A DNA stretch of 64,000 nt from Cladorrhinum sp. PSN259. Taxonomy: Eukaryota > Ascomycota > Sordariomycetes > Sordariales > Podosporaceae. The notes beneath the pieces are model-generated. The model ran no database searches. It had not been told where the DNA came from and saw only the letters and a list, made by a program, of their open reading frames with translations. Shown piece by piece: positions 1 through 9,412 of this stretch; the first letter of the stretch is position 1; every line of letters begins with the position of its first letter. The position numbers were made by a program, and so were the translations under genes. The DNA is taken from NCBI GenBank assembly GCA_033725935.1, contig MU867095.1:186001-250000 (forward strand). Direction: 5' to 3'.

Positions 1-304
1 CTTGGACGGTCAAAGCAGGCGTTTCTGAGGCGAAATATCTGTTTTTTTGTTTTATTTTATTTGCAAACAGAGATATCCTGTCATTTTGGTTTCATGCTGG
101 AATTATAGGTCATAATTGCAAAGGTATGTACATACAATTTGTTATCGTCTCATACGTGTTATGGGAAATTTGGAATTCTAAACGGTCTGCCTTGATCATG
201 GTAACGTTTGATATGTATGTATCCCTTACTTGTTTTGATGTATGATTTTTATTTTCCCTTTCTGAAACTCGACAATATAAACCGACCTTGCTCAGAGAAC
301 AATC
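1..304. other. intergenic, upstream of 5S rRNA
   Basis: AT-rich sequence with no open frame that resembles a protein. The last bases before 305 would hold the external start-site context of the 5S gene. Nothing else is visible. Confidence 0.5.
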
Positions 305-423
305 ACATACGACCATACCCCCGTGAAAACTCGGCATCCCGTCCGCTCTGCCCTAGATAAATCCGGGAGGGCCAAATCAGTACTCAGGTGGGTGACCACT
401 GGGGAATCCTTGGTGTTGTATGT
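305..423 (+). rRNA. 5S ribosomal RNA
   Basis: A 119-base sequence that begins ACATACGACCATAC and ends GTGTTGTATGT, so that the two ends pair to form helix I of 5S rRNA. Inside are the conserved GAAAACTCGG, ATCCCGTCCGCTCT and GGTGGGTGACCA blocks that serve both as loops of the RNA and as the internal Pol III control region. Length equals the usual 119-120 nt. It is a single copy standing away from any rDNA unit, as is normal for Pezizomycotina, where 5S genes are dispersed. Some stem bases differ from the Neurospora-type consensus I remember, so it may be a minor 5S variant, but both ends and the T-run terminator are intact. Confidence 0.93.
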
Positions 424-429
424 TTTTTT
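423..429 (+). terminator. Pol III T-run terminator of the 5S gene
   Basis: Seven consecutive T residues at the 3' end of the 5S sequence, the standard RNA polymerase III stop signal. Confidence 0.85.
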
Positions 430-1036
430 CCTCATCTTTTTGATGAAGATATTTTTCTTGTTAGAATTTTTTTTTTTTTTTGTGTGTTTGTGTGTTGAGT
501 GACGATATGTTTTATAGGTGAGCCAAGTAGGTAGGTATCTTTTTTTTTCTTCTTCCTTTTTTTTTTTCTAGTCTTGATAGTAAGTTGTATTTATGTAGGT
601 TAGGGTATATATATATATATGTATATATTAATATGATCGTTGATTATTATGTATTCTATATAATAAAATGACATAAGAAGTAGTAATGTGTTGTCGTCAT
701 TACATTATCGTTGTCGTCGTTGTATAAAAAAAAAAAAAAGAAACCTTTCTTGGACTTGCGTCGTAATAATCTATAACTGACAAAAGAAACTCCTTCCTTT
801 TTATGCAAATGAGTGTTTTGTCCCGTTAACCTCAGACGCCCCCCAAAAAACAAATGAAACTCCATCCCTGATTTTCCAAACGAAGGTGGTGCGTGCTGGT
901 ATCTATACCAATTCCCCTTTCCTAATGGTTAAAACACAAAAGAAACCCCAATAAAATTCCAAATGATGGTAATTCCCATGCTCTTTGATGCTCCCAAAAA
1001 CTCCATAGGATCACATACCCATACCCATAACTCTAA
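430..1036. other. intergenic, T-rich and simple repeats
   Basis: Long T runs around 468-480 and 540-570, a TA dinucleotide tract near 606-635 and an A14 run at 726-739. This is probably the 3' flank of the minus-strand gene that follows. No gene seen. Confidence 0.5.
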
Positions 1037-3810
1037 TTATGCAGTGATGCCCCTGTTATTAGTCGTCGTCGCAGTGCCGTTGTTGTTTTCCTGCAAGTAC
1101 CTGTTCCGGCTACTATGTCTCCTCCCACTCAAATGCAACCTGCTCCCGCTGTGACGAAGTCCGTTCGTCGTCCCGCTGGTTGGTAACGCCGGTGTTGGTG
1201 TCGATGGAGCAGTCGTTTCTCTGAGATCGCTAACGGATTTGAGAGTAGGTAAACGTCTAGGCGTGTACCTTTCCCTTTCCTTCTCTTTCTCCCTTTCTCT
1301 CTCCCGCTCCCTCTCCCGCTGCTGCTCCCTATCCTTATCTCTATCCTGTTGTTGAGAATCTTTCTCCTTGTTGTAAGTATATCTCTTTTCTCTATATCGT
1401 TCGCTTTCCTTTTCTCGTTCGCGTTCTCTTTCCCTCGCGCGTTCCCTATATCCATCTTTGTCTCTTTCCCTGTCACGTTCCCTGTTGCTTAGATAAGCCC
1501 TTCCTGTTGACACTTGCTCATTACCGTTTGATGTTCTGCCTCGTTGTCTTTCTGAAAAGGGTTTAGGTGAGGGCTTGGATAGGCCAGGATATCTGAGTGT
1601 AGGTGGTGGAGGGGGAGGTGGTGGAGGCTGGCGTAGGAGGATTCTCAAGGACGGAGGTGGTTTGTTCCCGTCGTCAGAGTCGGAATCCGAGTCGGAATCG
1701 TCGTCACTGTCACTACCCATGATAACCGAACGATGTACATGCTCGGCTTTGTTCCTCGCTCTTTGCGCTGCGGCTTCTTTTTCTGCTGCTGGGCGAGAGG
1801 AGAACGGTTTTATTGCCGTTATGGAATCTGGTGTTGTCGATCGATGGAGAGGAGGTCTTGTTGGCGTTGTTTTCTCCTCGCTGGTGGTTGCGGTAGGTTC
1901 GCTGGCAGTAAGAGGTTTACTGATCGTGACTGTGGGAGCGGGCTGACTGGCAGCGGTGGGCTTAGCTGTTATAGTAGGCTCACTAGTAGGCTCACTAGCA
2001 GGCTCAATCATAGCAAAAAACTCCCTGACCAAGTCAAGCTCGCTGATGACGATAGGCTCAACCATAGCAAAAAACTCCCTAACCAAATCAAGCTCGGTGA
2101 TGACGACAGGCTCAACCATAGCAAAAAACTCCCTGACGAAGTCAAGCTCATTGATGACGATAGGCTCAGTGGTATCAGAGCCACTGTCAGTGGTGGACTC
2201 GACAGTCGGAGTGGTCTCAACGGTCTTGTTCGCCGGCTGGGTGACGGGAGGAGGCTTGCTGGTGCTGACCGTCTCAGTGTTGCTTTCCCGTTCTGTTTGT
2301 GGCTTCTTCTCATTGAATTTCGGTGGAGGTGTCTTCTCGGGGGCTGGCTCGGCCGGGAGAATCTTGTTGTCCTTGGGAATACCTTCAGGTAGTCGTTCCT
2401 GGAGGTCCAAGCTCACTTCGTCAATGGTGGGCTCTGGGTGACAGCTCGCGCCCGCATCGGAATCGGAGTCCGAGTCCGAGTCTGAGTCTGTGTCTGAAGA
2501 ATCATCCTCCTCATCCTCTTCTTCCACCTTCTCCAGGCCTGGTAAGCTATCCAGCAACGGCAGCTTGTCAATCACAGCAAGCTTCCCCGCCAGCTCACTC
2601 TTGACCAATGCCTCTTCTTCCGAGAGAGGTGGGGGACTTGAAGGCTCGTTTCGATATCTTTCTGCTTCTTCCTGAGCTTTTCGCGCCGCTTCTTCTCTCT
2701 CTTCCGCCTCTTCTTCCTCTGTCCGCAACCAGTACCTGCCCATTGCTGCTTGGTTCTCTTTATGTCTTTTGTACTTGGTAGGACTCTGAAGAATCGTTTT
2801 GGGCACGCTCTTTTGAATCCCTGGATCAAGTGGCGAAACATAGGTCATTGTGCTCTTGCTTCTCCGCTTGACGGGGAGAAACCGCCGCCCTGGGCCAACC
2901 TCAACTCTGTGGATTGTTGCTTTGGCGAACCTGACACCAGGAGTTGCTGGGCGATTGAAGTTGATAGTTGGTATTAATGGTGACCCTGGTGGTGATTCGG
3001 CCGATGAAGAGATCAATTCTGGACTGATGGGCTCCTTGCCGTCCATGTCGACAGATTTCGGCCGTGCGCAGCCCTCCGGACTGGAGGACACACGAAGGAT
3101 TGATTTGGGCCTAACAGCGGGTGTAGGTGGTGGTGGTGGTGGTGACCTACAGAAATTATCCCGGTCAGAATTCGAGTATAAAAAGGCGATTAGTATTGGA
3201 CTTACTTTGGTCTTATCAAAGTATTTGCTGCAGCGACATCTTGAGGATCCTTCTTGTCGGCCGCCTTCTCAGCTCCCTTCTCAGCTCCCTTCTCAGCTCC
3301 CTTCTCAACTCCCTTTTCGACTGCCTTCTCGGCTACCTTCTCGACTGAACCATTCTTTCCAGGTCCCGAGTCAGTTGATGCCGGCTTGCTGGCCTTCTCT
3401 GCGGATCCATTCTTTCCAGACTTGGACGTCGCGTCAGAGGCCTTAGAATCGGGTGTGAAAACGGTTGGCTTTACGTTCTTCGTCTTAGCACCTGTCCCTT
3501 CCGGAACTCCTAACAAGTTCGAAAACGAAAATTTGCGAGAAATTGATTCTGGACGTGCCTTCTTCTTGTTATCGAAACTGTGGCTGTGCCTTCGTGGTTT
3601 CGAGGATGCCAGACTTGGGAGCGCTTGTGACGGTGTTGATGGGGCTGTCGATGTTGTAGGTGACGATGGTCCTGAGCTTGCCCCTGACTTGCTGATGGGG
3701 TGTTTGCCTTGCAATCCGGCCCATTGGAGGACAGACGTAAACGAGTCTTTTCGCTGCGGCCGCCTGGTCCCCTCCGACTTGGCCTTCGGGTCCTTGGTGT
3801 CGTTCGACAT
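1037..3810 (-). CDS. large disordered protein, function unknown
   Basis: Two exons: 3810-3206 and 3146-1037, joined across a 59-bp intron (3205-3147, GTAAGT...CTGTAG), giving about 904 residues. The junction reads IRPK-SPPPPPP, in phase. I chose the ATG at 3808-3810 (MSNDTKDPKAK); an in-frame ATG also exists at 3873. The protein looks almost wholly disordered: an N-terminal basic part with a WAGLQGKHP segment, a tetrapeptide EKGA-type repeat, a conserved-looking stretch FAKATIHRVEVGPGRRFLP after the junction, a Glu/Asp-rich block, an aspartate-serine run, three tandem 18-residue repeats, a proline run and a final Arg/Glu/Asp-alternating region before a Ser/Thr-rich end. I do not recognise a named family. 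The charged C-terminus resembles RNA-associated low-complexity tails, but this is inference only. Confidence 0.8.
2000..2161 (-). repeat. three tandem 54-bp in-frame units
   Basis: Three adjacent 54-bp units (2000-2053, 2054-2107, 2108-2161) in the coding exon of the disordered protein. Each encodes an 18-residue unit of the form EPIVI-x-ELDLVREFFAMV, with a few substitutions. A partial fourth unit start follows. A 12-bp SEPT repeat adjoins on the low-coordinate side. Confidence 0.95.
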
Positions 3811-5949
3811 GGTGTGCCCGGAATTGAGGGGTTTAACGAGAAAGCGAACAAAGGAAAAGTGGCTGAGCAACATGAGTTGGGTCCATAAAGAATTGCTCCT
3901 AGAATGAGATTCAATTTAAAAGTATATTTTGGATTGGTCCAACATGAATACAATTGTTCAAAACAGGGCATCAACCTCGAGGTTTACATATGCCATTCAA
4001 AGCAGGAGTTCGGGCATGGAGTTGGGCGACAACTCGCACCACATCGCCGTGAACGTGGGGTCCAATCATGACGGCGGGGAGCGCATCATGCAGCTACGAT
4101 GCAGTAAATCCTCCTGGCCTGCCATCTGGCATCAGTGCTATATGGCAGCGTGCCATTTACCCGTAAATGGGCAAAACTTGTGTGTGCGACCGTGCTACTA
4201 AAAGTAAGCGACTCTTGGTGCTCTCTCCACAGATCGATCGCACTTACAACGACTTCTGCATATCCTATGCTAAAACCTGTTGGCATCTTCCCCTTATTGG
4301 TGAACTGAAAGGTGATCCGAGAAACCAAGACTGCAGATTACCTACATACTGTACCTTGATGACAGATGCGTATTTGTGTTCCCCCTGGGAATAGCACCCA
4401 GCGCTAAGGGCGACGACTCTGAGCTGGCAGCATCTGGGCACGACAGCGTGTCAAGCGTGAGGAGGCCGGATCCGATAACCGACAGGAGGCAGTTGCCGTA
4501 CGGTAGGCGCATGTGCGTCAAACAAACACCAAAAGACGTCAGGAATATGCAGTGAGAAAATGGTGAAGTGAAGACGTGGAGAGCGGAGGTGTCGGGAAGG
4601 GAGGTTTAAGCTTGCAGAGTTTCCAAGGTCAAGCCCAAGTTGTGTTTGGTTCGATAACAGACAAAATCCCAAAAGGAAAGCGACTCTTGGACTCCATCAT
4701 CGTCCCCCCAAGCAGGGGAACCTGAAACGACCCAACAACTCGGACTGACCGTCTTGCTTGGGAAGGAGGAGCATCACCCGCATCGCTCAGGTGACTTGGT
4801 TGACCCGGTTTTCCCGGGAACCCACACACCTCGCTGAGCCCGTAGATACCGATCCCGATCATCAATCGGCCGGGGGCTCGCTCATTGTTCAACAGAGCGC
4901 GCGGGTGTAACCAGATCACCGGATGCCGTGCGCTGCGGCGCACGTTCTCCCACTCCTGCCCCGCGTTTTGGCGGCATGGGACCTCTGCGATAAGACACTG
5001 ATTGGCCGGCGTTATCAGACAAGATGACGCATACAGGCGGCTTTCCTCGGCCCAATTGACTGAAATCCAAGCAATTCCGCTAAAATCTTTTTCCAAAGAT
5101 TCCGTTGCGCCATCATCACCGCTTGACATCGCGTTGTGTCGGTGTTGGACAAGCAATTTGTTGACGCCATCAATTCCAGTAGATATGATCTTGACTCCCA
5201 AGACCCTGGATGGCTGCTCATCTGATATGAATAACCGGGTCTTGGTACGTAAAAACAGGAACCCTGCGATCTCGGTCCCCTTCCACCAATTCGCGACTCG
5301 TTGCCGTCCCCTTCCCGAGCTTCGTGTCCACATCTCTATGACTCGGTGGGAGAGGTGTTTGATAACAACATGAGGCTCCGGTGCTCGGAAGCCTATTAAC
5401 GAGTGACGCAGTGAGACTCAACATGTCGTTTTGGCACATTGTACATAAACCTATATCTGATCACAAGGGGTCGGAACCGTTCCTGTTGTGGCCTTCTCCG
5501 AGCGGCACAGCCAAGGTATTACGCATAGGGCGTCCATGATGTACAAGCAATCAGGGTAAATACTCGACAATATCACGAAGATGCAGCAATGGCCGAGAAA
5601 ACACGGCCAATGGGTAGAAGGTTCCACGCCCTATTGTGTACTCCGTACTACCACTTCACCAAGTGGATAACTCCGTCAGGGACCCTGGCGGTCACGGTGG
5701 GCAATCCGCCACTAGCCAGCCATTGAGCTTTAAGAGTTGGCCAACTTTAAAAAGAAATATTTAAGAATTCCCGTCCACCTGACACTTACCTTTGTGACCT
5801 GTCCTGTTTCCTGAAATCTCCTTATCTCTTGATACCCCCTTTCCACCGTTGTTGTTCTTTATTCTCCTAACCTAGGTTTCGAGTCATATCTCCCCCGTCA
5901 ACAAAACAGAAATACCATCACCAACTTCACCTTCCCTCACATAAACACC
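3811..5949. other. intergenic, divergent promoter region of 2.1 kb
   Basis: Lies between the 5' ends of the minus-strand disordered-protein gene and the plus-strand aminotransferase gene. Open frames here (for example 4629-5333 minus) have no family features and non-protein-like composition. A TGACTC core, the target of Gcn4/CPC1-type amino-acid control factors, is at 5339-5344, which would suit the aminotransferase, but a six-base match in 2 kb is weak. Confidence 0.4.
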
Positions 5950-7292
5950 ATGACCGTCGCTCAGAACCGTCCCGTCGAGGACCTCGCCGTGACCGCCCTC
6001 GAGCACAAGCTCAACGGCACCACCAATGGAGCCAATGGCCATATCAACGGCACCAACGGCACCACCAAGCCATCCCTCCCTACCCTCGACGCCTCGAAGC
6101 TCACCGTAACCCTCGCTGACCCCTCCGCCCGCGAGGTCCCAGACGAAGCCTCCGCCTGCACCGGCACCGAAACAATCTGCACCGACCACATGATCACCGT
6201 CTCCTGGTCCCTCTTCAAGGGCTGGTCCAACCCCGAACTCAAGCCCTACGGCCCCCTCTCCCTCATGCCCACCGCCTCCGTTCTCCACTACGCCACCGAG
6301 TGCTTCGAGGGCCTCAAAGCCTTCCGCGGCTTCGACGGCAAGCTCCGCCTCTTCAGACCAGACTGCAACGCCCGCCGCATGCTCATGTCCACCCTCCGCA
6401 TCTCCCTGCCGGGCTTCGACCCCGTAGAGCTCGAGAAGCTCATCGTCACCCTCATGGCCGTCGACGGTCCCAAATGGCTCCCCAAGTCCAGGCCAGGAAG
6501 CTTCCTCTACATCCGTCCCGCAGTGATCGGCACCCAGCCCCAGCTGGGCGTGCAGGCGCCCAAGGAGGCTCTCCTCTTCATCACCGCCAGCTTCATGCCC
6601 CGCATGGACTCCCCCCCGGGCGGAATGAAGCTGCATACCAACCCCGAGGATATGGTTCGCGCGTGGGTGGGCGGATTCGGCTACGCAAAGGTCGGCGCCA
6701 ACTACGGTCCTTCATTGTTGGCTACTAACGAGGCGAGGTCGCGCGGTTTCGGCCAGATCTTGTGGCTTTACGGACCGGAGGGCTACTGCACTGAGGCCGG
6801 CGCCAGCAACTTCTTCATCGTGTGGAGGAGTAAGGAGGGTCAGCTCCAGCTTATTACTGCGCCTCTGGACGACAAGCTCATTCTTGACGGCGTGACGAGG
6901 CGAAGCGTCGTCGAGTTGGCCCGGGAGAGACTCGCAGGTGAGTTGGAGGTAGTCGAGCGCAAGTACACCATTGATGAGGTGTTGGAGGCCGACAAGGAGG
7001 GACGGATCGTTGAAGCTTTCGCGGCTGGTACTGCTGTATGTCATTTTTTCCTCTTCTCTTTTCCCTTTAACTGCTACTAATATCTGGACTGATATACTAA
7101 CAAAAACTTCTTTTCTAACAGTTCTTCATCTGCCCCGTCTCTCACATCCACCACCGCGGCACAGACGTCCACATCCCCACCGGCAAGGGCGAAATCGGCC
7201 AGTACACCTCCAAGATCAAGAACTGGGTCTCCGACATTATGTACGGAAATGAGCAACATCCTTGGGGCGTCGTCATCCAGGAGAAGGAGTAA
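5950..7292 (+). CDS. branched-chain amino acid aminotransferase
   Basis: Two exons, 5950-7035 and 7122-7292; the 86-bp intron has GTATGT, an ATACTAAC branch site and ACAG. Product about 418 residues. It is a fold-type IV PLP aminotransferase that interconverts Leu, Ile and Val with their 2-oxo acids using glutamate/2-oxoglutarate. Visible family blocks are ECFEGLKAFRG, FLYIRPAVIGT, GYAKVGANYG with the Schiff-base lysine at about K247, EAGASNFF, LDGVTRRSV and, across the intron, FAAGTA-FFICPVSHI. The first 45 residues are Asn/Gly/Thr-rich and do not look like a clean mitochondrial presequence, so a cytosolic isoform is possible; location is not settled. Codon use is strongly C-ending, as in highly expressed fungal genes. 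Confidence 0.96.
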
Positions 7293-8014
7293 AAGGGGGC
7301 AGAATATTGGGTTGGTTACCCGTGCCATTAGAGAACACATCAAAAAAACAGCATTTGCGTTGCGTTGCGAATTAAGCATTCCATGGGAAGGGAAGCATCC
7401 AAAAAGTCATTTATAAAGAGAGAAAAGGCGTTCCGGATGATCTAAACGAGAGGGAGAGGGAGAGAGAGAAAGACCGATGATGACGATAATGACGAAAAAT
7501 GGAGGTTTGGCATGTACATGGAATGTACAATGAAAGTATTTGCATAGCGTAATGTTAGATACCTCTAGATTGTGTGTCTTCTAGTCTTTATAAAGTCTGA
7601 ATTGAGCTGGTCAGTAAAAAAAGGTCCTCTAGAGCAGGAAGTAGCTGATCACATTTGCTTGATGTCATTGGTATCAGGCCATTCTCATGTTTCATCACGA
7701 CGTTGTGTGTACGCAGTAGGTAGATACCAAAACTCAACGTCGTACCATTACAACCTTTGCGCTTTTGCTATATATATTCACGCAAACCATCTCTTTGATC
7801 AAAAAAGAAAGATAACAGGCCATAATAATAGAGCAAATGTGAAGAAGTTATAAGACATGTTGCTTCCAGATCGATCAGGTGAAATCTTACGATATATTTG
7901 GCCGTAATTCGAACCAAATATAGCAACCCATTGCTCAAATGGTATACACCGGAAAATGAAAGAAGTAAAACCCGTGTGAAAAATCAGCTAACACTTACTT
8001 AAGCACAACTCTCT
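7293..8014. other. intergenic, convergent 3' ends
   Basis: Between the stop of the aminotransferase and the stop of the coiled-coil gene on the other strand. Holds a purine-rich GAGAGG tract near 7448-7472 and otherwise nothing I can identify. Confidence 0.5.
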
Positions 8015-9166
8015 TCAGAACATGTTGATAGATCGATAGTACCGATGTAGATGCGGCAGGGTAGCCTTTCGGTGCTCCTATCAATCATTCATTAGTGCTC
8101 TGCCCCTTTTCTCCATACCAATGGATTAAGAAACACTCACCCTCTCGATCTCCTTCGCCAATTCAAGCCCAACCTCCATAATGCACTCAATTTCCTTCTC
8201 AGCCTCTGCAATTTCTTTCTCTAGAACCTTCTTCTCAATCTGTTCCTGCCCCTTTTCATCATCCTCCATAGCAGAAGATCCCTCGATTCCCTTTCCATGG
8301 GCAACCTCCTTTATCTCAAGCTGAAGGTCATTCCACTCCTTCCACAAACTATCGAACTTGCCGAGAAACTCTTTTTGCTGCTTGTCTGCCCGAGAGACCA
8401 ATTCTCCCACGGCTTCTTCTCGTGTCTCGGTCCCGTCAGATTTCTGCACGCGATAGCGAATCTTGAGGCCGTTGACGGGCCGCGAAAGCGTCTTGATTTT
8501 CGATCGGAAGAGTTTTTTATCCTCGTTCTGTGGATTATCAAGAGCCTCGATCAAAGTCTTGTGGGCTTTGCCGAGAGAGTGAGCAGCATGCTTGTATACG
8601 GCTGCCGCTTTATTGGTAAAGTACTGGGTGATCTGCGCTTTGAGAACCGCTGGGTCCGGTCCTTCATCCTCCGCGGGAGGTTTAGGAGCCTTTTTGCCAT
8701 TGCGGGTGCTTCTAGCTTGCTTTTGAACCTTGTCGTGGGTGTCGGAACGGCGGACAACCTTGGTAGTGGCCTCGGGAGCTTCTTTGGATGCAGTTTTAGG
8801 AGCAGGTTCGCGTTTTGCGATGTCGGCGGGTTCTTTCTTCGGTTCTGTCGCTGTATTAGTCGACAGAGCATGCTCGTTGGAGGGCCTAGCGGAGATTTGA
8901 GGTCGAGTCTTTCCGTTGTCCGGCTGGGTGATCTCTGGTGGAGAGGTGTGATTGTTCTTGTCACTGGAGGAACCAGTTACTTCAGGTGAGAGTAGATGAC
9001 TTGACACAACCGAGGAGACCTGGCTTCCGTGGCGCATATAATAGTCCATTCGGGACTTTGTCTGTCTCAGCCTCTTGACTGGGGGTTCCGGGAAATCGGG
9101 TTCCTTGCGCTTCTGAGACATGATGTTTGACCCCATGCTGTTGTCTGTACTCACAGGTGGATTCAT
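8015..9166 (-). CDS. coiled-coil protein, function unknown
   Basis: Two exons: 9166-8141 and 8077-8015. The 63-bp intron (8140-8078) has GTGAGT, a GCACTAATGA branch region and GATAG; splicing in phase 0 replaces a premature VSVS stop by a 20-residue end EHRKATLPHLHRYYRSINMF. Total about 362 residues. An in-frame second ATG at 9121 (MSQKRKEPDFPEPPVKR) could be the true start because it opens a bipartite basic motif that looks like a nuclear localisation signal. The first half is Lys/Pro/Ser-rich and disordered; from roughly residue 190 it becomes helical, with a long Glu/Lys-rich coiled coil up to the splice point. I do not recognise the family. A nuclear, chromatin- or complex-associated role is only a guess. 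Confidence 0.8.
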
Positions 9167-9412
9167 GATACAATTTAAAGACGCAATTGCATTGAGAGAG
9201 AAGAGGAAAACCTTCCAGCAGGTCAGTTAAACTTAATTCAAGTTCAGCCCCGTTGGCCAAGCCTGTAACCCTTCTTGAGGTAGGAACGATGCAGTCTTGT
9301 TGCAGACTCGGCATCCGGTAAGGACAGGACCGAGTCTCTGTCGCTTGACGACTTAGTATATCAGGAAAACTTCTCAATTTCATGCTACCGAGTTCCGCCC
9401 CGACCAATAATG

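Noticed and set aside
3254..3907. 217-residue plus-strand frame rich in FSAPFSAP
   Set aside because: Antisense to the EKGA repeat exon of the disordered protein gene.
4466..4490. Possible Leu3-type CCGG site upstream of the aminotransferase
   Set aside because: The half-sites do not have the CCG-N4-CGG spacing; not a match.
4629..5333. 234-residue minus-strand frame in the aminotransferase upstream region
   Set aside because: Starts with ATG but has no domain, no regular hydrophobic pattern and random-looking composition; lies in a likely promoter region.
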